NCBI GenBank assembly: GCA_043811105.1
Contig: JBDRNK010000065.1
Span: forward strand, 1 to 10,613
DNA from: CAZDDW01 sp043811105
Lineage (GTDB): Bacteria > Patescibacteriota > Patescibacteriia > UBA9934 > CAZDDW01
Direction: 5' to 3'
Length of the DNA: 10,613 bases
Shown: positions 4,487 through 10,613 of the stretch, piece by piece
Layout of the letters: the number at the start of each line of letters is the position of its first letter
Position numbering within the stretch: the first letter of the stretch is position 1
Notes under the pieces: generated by a model
Seen by the model: only the letters and a program-made list of their open reading frames with translations
Told to the model about the DNA's origin: nothing
Databases searched by the model: none
Position numbers and translations under genes: made by a program

Positions 4487-7400
4487 GTGTTTGGAGGACT
4501 TAAAAATTGGATCATTGTAATAATTGCAGTAATGCTTACGGCAATTGTTGCGGCTGTTCCAGTTTCCGCAGCCACTCTGACAAGTTTGGTTGGTAATCCA
4601 ACGAGCCAAGAAGTAAGTACAGCAGCCGACCACACCTTGATCTTTACAACACCAAGCGGAGTAGCTGAAGGTGATACCATGCTGGTCACCTTTGATGCTT
4701 CATTTGATACGTCGTCTATTATCGAAGATGATATTGATATTGAGGATGATGGGGTTGATCTAACAACAGCTAGTGACTGTACAGGCACCGAAGAAGCTTC
4801 GGTCAGTATTGCTGCTGATGTGGTGACAATCACTATCTGTATTGGTGATGGTGGAGCAATCGCGACAGCCAGTGAAGTAACAGTTGAGATCGGGACAAAC
4901 GCAACCGCTTCTGGTACAGGCACGAATCAAATAACCAACCCCTCGTCTACTGCAACTTTTCAGATTCGTCTTAGTGGAACTTTTGGTGATTCTGGTTCAG
5001 TTTGGCTACCAATAGTAACCATGGGCGCTTTGGGGGTGTCTTTAACTGTTCCTGGAGGAGGAGGCCCCGGTGGTCCAGGTGGACCTGGTCCTGACCCTGG
5101 TGACATAACACCACCAATTATTTCCAACATTCAAGTTGTTGTCCTTGGTGACACTTCGGCTTGGGTTATTTGGGATACTGATGAGCAAGCCAACAGCAAT
5201 GTTGACTACGGCCTGACTGAGTCATATGAGATCGGTACTGAGTCAGATGGAACTTTTCAGATAAATCATGCTCTGACTTTATCAGGATTGACACCTGGAA
5301 CTTTACATTATTTTCAGGTTCGTTCGTCCGATAACAATGGTAATCAAGGAACTTCAAGTGGTTATTCATTCACAACAACTGATACTACTGCGCCGATACT
5401 GTCTAATATAGAAGTGGTTGATATTACTACTAGTTCAGCTCGAGTGACTTGGGAAACAGATGAGCTGACCGATAGCAGTGTTAGTTATGGAATAGATGAA
5501 ACATATGGTAGCGAAATTGATGACGATGCTTTGTCCACTGAACATTCACTAATCTTGCTTTCGCTTGATGATGATACAGAATATCATTTCATAGTTAGTT
5601 CAACTGATGGTTTTGGAAATGTCGCTACATCAACTGATCAGACCTTTACAACTTTAGCCGATGATCCTCCAGCCAATGTAAGTAATTTATCTGTTGTTGC
5701 CGGTGATGCTCAAAATCAACTGACCTGGAGTAATCCAGCGGATGCTGATCTTAATGGTATTTACATTGTTTACAAGACAGATGGTTATCCAATCAGCCGT
5801 TATGATGGAACTCCAATTTTTAATGGTTTGGCTGAAAGCTATCTACATCTTGGGTTAGTGAATGGAATCTCTTATTATTATGCAGTCTTTGCTTACGACC
5901 TAGCCGGCCAATTCTCATCAGGCGCTTTGGGATTTGGTATGCCGCATGCCACTGACGAAGAAGATGAAGATGAAGATGAAGATGAAGAAGATGATAATCA
6001 AGAAGGAGATGAAGGTGAGGAGGATGTTCCACCGGATGAAGCACCGGAGGATGAGTCGTTGCCTGACGAAATGCCGGATGATCAAGATGCCTACTGTGGA
6101 GACGGTGTGTGTGGTCAGGGCGAAGATTATAATTTTTGTCCAGTTGATTGTCCAGACTTCGAACAGCCTGCAGATGGTATTGAAGAACCGGATGTGGAAT
6201 TCTGGGTGGCCAAGAATCGGCTTGAACTGATTCCAGCAAATGGCCTGATTAATTTATTAGCTGGCACAGAATTACAGGTTCGCTTAGACGTTTCTAATAT
6301 TTCTCAAAGTATCGATCACATTGAATTAGTAATCGGTAATGATCTGTATTTACTAGCGGCTGACCCAGAACAGAGTGGTGAATATTTTGCTGATGTTTTT
6401 ACACCTACTCAGTCAGACACCTACTATATATCTATAACAGTCTATTACCTTGATGATTCTGGAGAACGTCTTGAATACACCGCAATTGTCAACTCTTTTG
6501 GCTACACCTTTGAAATGATTGAAGGTGAAGCTGAGCGCGTTGGCGACTCAACAGTGACACTCTTTTCCAATGTAAATGGAATTTGGCAAGTATGGGATGC
6601 CTCAGAATATGGGCAACTCAATCCGTTGACCACACCTGCTGATGGAAGTTTTGCTTGGTATGTGCCAACAGGCGATTACTACGTTGTTGCTGAAAAGGGA
6701 GGTTATGATCAGGTTGAAACTGATATTGCCTTTGTCATCACCGGGGTTGTAAATCCAGAAATTGAATTACAACTTTTACCTCCTCCGCTTGAAGAGGTGA
6801 TTGCAGTGATTGTCTCAGACGAACCAATCTTTGATCGGGCAACTGAAGTAATTGGAATGCTTGGTGATCAAATCGGTTTTGTTCTTAAGGAAATTCGTGA
6901 AATACCAGGGGTTGTGGAAAGTGCTGAAATTGCCGTGCCGGTTATGATAGTTGCCAGTGCCGTTAGTTTGGGTCTAATGGCCATGTTCTTTAACCTTTTA
7001 CCATTCTTGCAATATTTATTCACAGCGCCATTACTGTTTTTCTGGCGACGTAAGCGCAAGGGTTGGGGAATAGTATATAACGCGGTGACTAAAATATCGA
7101 TTGGGTTAGTTGTTGTTCGTTTGTATCAGTTGCCGGATGAACCCGTTGTCGGAGTGCATCCAAGCGGTGGTCGTTTATTGCAAACTCGAGTGACTGATAA
7201 AGAAGGTCGATATTTCTTCTTGGCTGATAAAGGAACCTATCGTATCCAGGTGGTTAAACCAGGGTTTGTCTTTCCTCATCAGTATTTGCATGGAGTTAAA
7301 GATGACGGTCATTACTTTGATGTATATCACGGTGAAACAATTGATGTTTCTGAACACGGAGCGACAATTGCTGCCAATGTGCCAATGATGCCTGAGGGGG

Positions 7401-7870
7401 CAACCAGACTGAATACCCCAAAACGAGTTAGACTGATAAATATTTTTCGCACGATTCAGAAATATGCAGCTGTTGTTGGAGTGTTGTTTGCTGCTTTTGT
7501 CTGTTTGATCATTCCATCGATTTTTACAGTCAGTGTGGCTGTTGCCCAGGTAGTCATATATTTGCTTGTCACTCATTTAACAAAAGTTCACAAGCCAAAA
7601 GGTTGGGGAATTGTTTATGACGAAAAGAATGGCCAACCATTATCTAATACAGTAGTTCGCATTTTTGAACCAAAGTACAACAAACTTTTAGAAACAGCCA
7701 TTACTGATCGTAAAGGGCGATACTCTTTCTTGGTCGGACCAAACGAGTATTACACACGTTACGAACATCAAGGATATCAACCATTTGAATATCGACCAAT
7801 TGATTTGAAAGACAAAAAGGAACCAACTGATGTCTCGATTGATGTTCGTTTAGAAACAAATAAAAAATAA
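4487..7870 (+). CDS. Large multidomain membrane surface protein with three FN3 domains and duplicated KGWG modules
   Basis: Domains of this 1127-residue protein in order: signal peptide (1-28, ending VSA); unassigned beta domain (29-185); Gly/Pro linker (188-206); three FN3 domains (about 208-299, 299-391, 392-482); Asp/Glu tract (490-535); Cys-motif CGDGVCGQGEDYNFCPVDC (537-555); Ig-like region (570-680); and a carboxypeptidase-regulatory-like domain (about 680-770). Then follow hydrophobic stretch one (816-853), RRKRKGWG (854-861) with a beta domain containing TDKEGRYFFLADKGTYRIQV, hydrophobic stretch two (993-1033), and KPKGWG with a similar domain containing TDRKGRYSFLVG. The last two modules are a clear internal duplication; whether they face the cytoplasm depends on one or two helices per stretch. 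The start is GTG 4487, the only start codon giving a full signal peptide, although a GGAGGA lies just inside the gene. It probably acts as a surface scaffold. Confidence 0.85.
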   Translation: MFGGLKNWIIVIIAVMLTAIVAAVPVSAATLTSLVGNPTSQEVSTAADHTLIFTTPSGVAEGDTMLVTFDASFDTSSIIEDDIDIEDDGVDLTTASDCTGTEEASVSIAADVVTITICIGDGGAIATASEVTVEIGTNATASGTGTNQITNPSSTATFQIRLSGTFGDSGSVWLPIVTMGALGVSLTVPGGGGPGGPGGPGPDPGDITPPIISNIQVVVLGDTSAWVIWDTDEQANSNVDYGLTESYEIGTESDGTFQINHALTLSGLTPGTLHYFQVRSSDNNGNQGTSSGYSFTTTDTTAPILSNIEVVDITTSSARVTWETDELTDSSVSYGIDETYGSEIDDDALSTEHSLILLSLDDDTEYHFIVSSTDGFGNVATSTDQTFTTLADDPPANVSNLSVVAGDAQNQLTWSNPADADLNGIYIVYKTDGYPISRYDGTPIFNGLAESYLHLGLVNGISYYYAVFAYDLAGQFSSGALGFGMPHATDEEDEDEDEDEEDDNQEGDEGEEDVPPDEAPEDESLPDEMPDDQDAYCGDGVCGQGEDYNFCPVDCPDFEQPADGIEEPDVEFWVAKNRLELIPANGLINLLAGTELQVRLDVSNISQSIDHIELVIGNDLYLLAADPEQSGEYFADVFTPTQSDTYYISITVYYLDDSGERLEYTAIVNSFGYTFEMIEGEAERVGDSTVTLFSNVNGIWQVWDASEYGQLNPLTTPADGSFAWYVPTGDYYVVAEKGGYDQVETDIAFVITGVVNPEIELQLLPPPLEEVIAVIVSDEPIFDRATEVIGMLGDQIGFVLKEIREIPGVVESAEIAVPVMIVASAVSLGLMAMFFNLLPFLQYLFTAPLLFFWRRKRKGWGIVYNAVTKISIGLVVVRLYQLPDEPVVGVHPSGGRLLQTRVTDKEGRYFFLADKGTYRIQVVKPGFVFPHQYLHGVKDDGHYFDVYHGETIDVSEHGATIAANVPMMPEGATRLNTPKRVRLINIFRTIQKYAAVVGVLFAAFVCLIIPSIFTVSVAVAQVVIYLLVTHLTKVHKPKGWGIVYDEKNGQPLSNTVVRIFEPKYNKLLETAITDRKGRYSFLVGPNEYYTRYEHQGYQPFEYRPIDLKDKKEPTDVSIDVRLETNKK
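5963..5986 (+). repeat. GATGAA hexanucleotide tandem repeat (4 copies)
   Basis: Four exact GATGAA units, preceded by GAAGAA and followed by GAAGATGAT, encode the alternating Asp-Glu core of the acidic tract. The 6-nt unit keeps frame, so copy-number change would lengthen or shorten the tract without breaking the protein. Confidence 0.8.
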
Positions 7871-7871
7871 T

Positions 7872-10613
7872 ATGTATCAGGAGGACAGGTACAATAAAGT
7901 TTCAAAATATGCGACCATTTTCATCGTCTTGGTTGGGTTTGTATTTCTCTTGATTCCTTTGATCAAAACTTCGCAAGCGGTTAGTCCACCAAACATCATT
8001 TCTTATCAAGGTCGATTACTTGATGCTAATGCAAATCCGGTTGGCGACGCTTCTTTGAACATGCAGTTCCGTTTCTATGACTCTTTGGCAGGAGGAACCT
8101 GTCTTTGGTCAAATGATGCCTCTGATTGTTCAACCAATGCCAACCAGTCAGTTACTTTGACCACTGGTTTGTTTTCAGAAAACTTAGGCGACACTGGTGA
8201 CGGCTATGCGTCCATCAGTGATTCTACGTTTGCTGACAACGCCGGTGTTTATCTTGAAGTTCAGATCGGTACTGAAACTTTGACTCCGCGTAAACAGATC
8301 GTGGCTGCGCCGTATGCTTTGAATGCCGACACTTTGGATGGTATTGATTCAGCCACCCTGCAGTTATTTGAATCCGGTACTAATGGAACTTACGAAGATG
8401 ATGCAGCAGTGATTATTGGTTCTGATGTGGCCGAGACTTTAGGTAATGCTGGCTTTTCTTTGGCTGGCAACAATGACCTTTTTGTTGGTGATCTACTCGG
8501 TGTTGAAGGAAATATATATTCTGACGGATCTTTTATAGCCGGGGACGCAACTACATATGCTGATGGTTCTGTTACCCAGGGCACAGCCGGTGATTCAATT
8601 ACTATAGATGTTGCATCAGGCGATGCTGCTGGTGAGGATTTGATTCTAACAGCTCACAACATCGCGCTTCTAGCCACTGGTGCTTTGTCTATTACTCCGG
8701 ATGCTGCACTTGGAACCGCCATAGATCTTACAGATACAGATATTGCTACTGCAATCAGTCTTGGTGCCAATGATCTTGTTGGTACTACCGGTTTGATCAA
8801 CTACACCAACTTCGATGTCTTGGCCACAGGAGCGATTGAGGTTGCTGCTGGAGTTGGGCTTGATACTAACGCTGCGGGTATTCTTGATCTTGGAGATGAT
8901 ACAGCCACTACAGTTAACATTGGAACAACCGCCGTAACCACACTCAATCTTGGAGCTACCGGAGCTTTAGCCAGAGCGATTAATATCGGTACAGGCACAG
9001 GTGCAGATACGATTAAGATTGGTACCGGTGGAACAGGGTCTGATGATATTGATATTGGTGATTCAGTTGCTGTGCTTGATCTTGCTAGCTCTGATCTAGG
9101 GATCGCTCTAAGTGCAACCACAACTGACGGTTTGGATCTGACCAGCTTGAATACGACGGCTGATGCAATTGACATTGACGCCAACTCTTTAAATACTGGA
9201 AACGTTTTTAATATTTCTGCCACATCGCTAACCAGTGGTGATGTTTTGAATCTAACTCGATCAGCTGTGGCCAGCAATGGTGGATTCATCAGCATGAACG
9301 ACGGTACAGATGACGTGATTATCTTTTCATATAGTGGAAGTCCAAACGGGGTCATTAGCGGTCCTCGAGGATCAATTTCTTTGGACTACACCAATGGTCG
9401 TGTTTATGTAAACACTGATGATGGAACTACTTGGAGTCAGTTGGCAGCCGGTGCCGCATCAGGCAATACTCTTGATGAAGCCTATGATGAAGGAGGCGTC
9501 GGTGCTGGCCGGGTGATTATAGTTGATTCAAGTGCAGTTGAAATGACCGGATCAAATGTCGCTGATTATACTTTGGAAGTTACAACCAGTGCGGCCGGTG
9601 GTGCTCTATATATAAATGATACTGATGGTACCGGCTACGCACTCCACGTTGATACTGGAGAAGTTTTGATTGATGAAATTTTAAACATCGACGGTTCAGT
9701 TGATTTTGATGGTACATCTTTTGCTGTTGATGCAACCGCTATTGATTTGACTACAACCGGAGCTGCAGATATTAACGCCACTATTGGTAACGCTGCGAAT
9801 TTATTCCAAGTCCTGACCGGTAACTTGTCGGTTGGTAATGGTGTACCAACCGTTGCTCTTGATGGTGAAGATGCTTACATCGAAGGAACTTTAGAAGTTG
9901 ATGGTGCTGCCAGATTCGATGGAGGTGTCTTAATCACCGGAACAACCAGCACTTATTTTACATTAGATTCAGATTCTGCTGGTGCGGTAGATGTTGATGT
10001 AGAACTCTGGTTCTCAGATGATGGAAACCATGATGCTCATCAATTAATTTTCGACGATGGTGCTGATGAGTTCCAGTTCATTGATGATGCTCTGGCTCTT
10101 GAGAACGTTCGAGCCAATGCTTTCTACGCCGGTTCAGCTTCTACTGTATATGGTGACGGAACAATTACTCAGGATGATGCCGGTGAATCCATTACTATTA
10201 ACGTCGCTGATGGTGATGCTGCTGGTGAAGACTTGATTCTGACAGCACATAACATTGCTCTTCTAGCCACCGGTGCTTTGTCCATTACTCCTGACGTTGC
10301 TCTTGGAACCGCCATAGATCTTACAGACACAGACATAGCTACAGCAATTAGTCTTGGAGCCAATGATCTTGTTGGCACCACCGGACTAATTAACTACACC
10401 AACTTTGATGTTCTGGCCACCGGAGCGATTGAAGTCGCGGCTGGTACTGGTATAGATACTAACGCTGCTGGTATCTTAGATCTTGGAGATGATACAGCCA
10501 CTACCGTTAACATTGGAACAACCGCCGTAACCACGCTCAATCTTGGAGCTACCGGAGCTTTGGCTAGAGCGATTAATATCGGTACAGGCACAGGTGCAGA
10601 TACGATTAAGATT
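7872..10613 (+). CDS. Giant beta-strand-repeat surface or fibre-like protein, 5' part (runs off window)
   Basis: The open frame runs 914 codons from ATG 7872 to the window end without a stop. A basic N-terminus and hydrophobic segment (13-36, ending TSQA) form a signal peptide or anchor. Residues 39-157 match a recurring N-terminal module: NIISYQGRLLDANANPVGD, a FRFYDS...LWS strand pair, LTTGLFSENLG and TPRKQIVAAPYALNADTLDG. The rest is Gly/Thr/Asp/Ile-rich beta repeat (GDDTATTVNIGTTAVTTLNL, INIGTGTGADTIKIGTGGTG). It also contains SGPRGSISLDYTNGRVYVNT (496-515) and GNTLDEAYDEGGVGAGRVII (536-555), which resemble modules of phage-tail-fibre-like surface proteins. A 155-residue block (229-383) recurs at 760-914. 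The ATG follows the preceding stop by 1 nt. I infer a long fibrous surface protein; the C-terminus, perhaps an autoprocessing chaperone domain, is not visible. Confidence 0.82.
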   Translation, partial: MYQEDRYNKVSKYATIFIVLVGFVFLLIPLIKTSQAVSPPNIISYQGRLLDANANPVGDASLNMQFRFYDSLAGGTCLWSNDASDCSTNANQSVTLTTGLFSENLGDTGDGYASISDSTFADNAGVYLEVQIGTETLTPRKQIVAAPYALNADTLDGIDSATLQLFESGTNGTYEDDAAVIIGSDVAETLGNAGFSLAGNNDLFVGDLLGVEGNIYSDGSFIAGDATTYADGSVTQGTAGDSITIDVASGDAAGEDLILTAHNIALLATGALSITPDAALGTAIDLTDTDIATAISLGANDLVGTTGLINYTNFDVLATGAIEVAAGVGLDTNAAGILDLGDDTATTVNIGTTAVTTLNLGATGALARAINIGTGTGADTIKIGTGGTGSDDIDIGDSVAVLDLASSDLGIALSATTTDGLDLTSLNTTADAIDIDANSLNTGNVFNISATSLTSGDVLNLTRSAVASNGGFISMNDGTDDVIIFSYSGSPNGVISGPRGSISLDYTNGRVYVNTDDGTTWSQLAAGAASGNTLDEAYDEGGVGAGRVIIVDSSAVEMTGSNVADYTLEVTTSAAGGALYINDTDGTGYALHVDTGEVLIDEILNIDGSVDFDGTSFAVDATAIDLTTTGAADINATIGNAANLFQVLTGNLSVGNGVPTVALDGEDAYIEGTLEVDGAARFDGGVLITGTTSTYFTLDSDSAGAVDVDVELWFSDDGNHDAHQLIFDDGADEFQFIDDALALENVRANAFYAGSASTVYGDGTITQDDAGESITINVADGDAAGEDLILTAHNIALLATGALSITPDVALGTAIDLTDTDIATAISLGANDLVGTTGLINYTNFDVLATGAIEVAAGTGIDTNAAGILDLGDDTATTVNIGTTAVTTLNLGATGALARAINIGTGTGADTIKI
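8556..9020 (+). repeat. Long intragenic repeat, copy 1
   Basis: This 465-nt block encodes residues 229-383 of the giant repeat protein and recurs at 10149-10613 with an offset of exactly 1593 nt (531 codons). From 8622 on, the protein copies differ at only 3 of 133 positions, while about 39 codons differ silently. The match may extend past 9020, because copy 2 is cut by the window end. Confidence 0.9.
10149..10613 (+). repeat. Long intragenic repeat, copy 2 (reaches window end)
   Basis: This is the second copy of the block at 8556-9020. The first 22 codons are looser (YGDGTITQDDAGESITINVA against YADGSVTQGTAGDSITIDVA). After that the protein sequence is nearly identical. The last 135 nt are also nearly identical in DNA (4 differences). 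More copies may lie beyond the window. Confidence 0.9.

Noticed and set aside
4507..4596. Short Cys-rich frame from TTG 4507, correctly spaced after GGAGGA
   Set aside because: It would make a peptide of only about 29 residues, out of frame with and inside the signal peptide region of the large gene. Nothing else supports it.
5820..6239. 139-codon His/Leu-rich minus-strand open frame
   Set aside because: It is antisense to the Asp/Glu tract of the scaffold gene; its His/Leu richness is the complement of GAT/GAA codons.
8801..9355. 184-codon minus-strand open frame (and a matching one at 10394-10591)
   Set aside because: Both are antisense shadows of the repeat gene: their Val/Pro/Ala-rich products reflect the reversed Gly/Thr/Asp codons of the plus-strand repeats, and the plus frame is open throughout with a family-like N-terminus.
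8556..10613. Repeats as a CRISPR array
   Set aside because: The repeats are long, in frame, widely spaced and coding, with no short direct repeats and spacers.
1..10613. Recoded TGA (as in Gracilibacteria and Absconditabacteria)
   Set aside because: No visible gene ends in TGA, which raised the question, but the long genes contain no in-frame TGA. Standard code therefore explains the data.

Overview
The window looks like an AT-rich bacterial chromosome, most likely from the Candidate Phyla Radiation (Patescibacteria). This assignment is inferred from gene style: a short RmuC, a cassette of signal-peptide-bearing surface proteins with fibronectin type III and 'KGWG' beta-sandwich modules, and a giant beta-strand-repeat protein opening with the SYQGRLLD/AAPYALNADTLDG region. 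No rRNA or informative marker is complete, so the phylum is not proven. Standard code fits: all six visible stops are TAA or TAG, and long frames run without in-frame TGA.

Left part (1-1300, minus strand): the 5' part of rpsT (ribosomal protein S20, cut by the window edge) lies downstream of rmuC (membrane-anchored, PD-(D/E)XK-like nuclease fold). rpsT has a good sigma70-type promoter embedded in the last codons of rmuC.

Middle (1280-2620): a GGGGTC palindrome and an exact DnaA-box sequence precede a tRNA-Arg(CCU). The tRNA's 3' ACCA end forms part of a perfect 19-bp inverted repeat. Then come an RBBP9/YdeN-type serine hydrolase (+), a bidirectional terminator shared with a convergent small unknown gene (-), and an AT-rich intergenic region (2361-2622). 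That region holds a second DnaA-box sequence, a minus-strand promoter and a near-consensus plus-strand promoter; nothing else was recognised in it.

Right part (2623-10613, plus strand): a four-gene, co-directional, tightly packed operon of exported proteins driven by the TTGACG-N17-TATAAT promoter. In order these are a small secreted surface protein, a DUF916-like protein with a C-terminal membrane anchor, an 1127-residue multidomain membrane protein (unassigned beta domain, three FN3 domains, acidic tract, Cys-motif, and two membrane/KGWG modules), and a giant repeat protein that runs off the window after 914 codons. Spacings are 1, 18 and 1 nt. The layout recalls the Gram-positive Csc/WxL surface clusters (a secreted beta protein plus a DUF916 membrane partner), here joined to a large FN3 scaffold and a fibre-like repeat protein. 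I infer a cell-surface adhesion or attachment apparatus. This is the best candidate for an undescribed system in the window.
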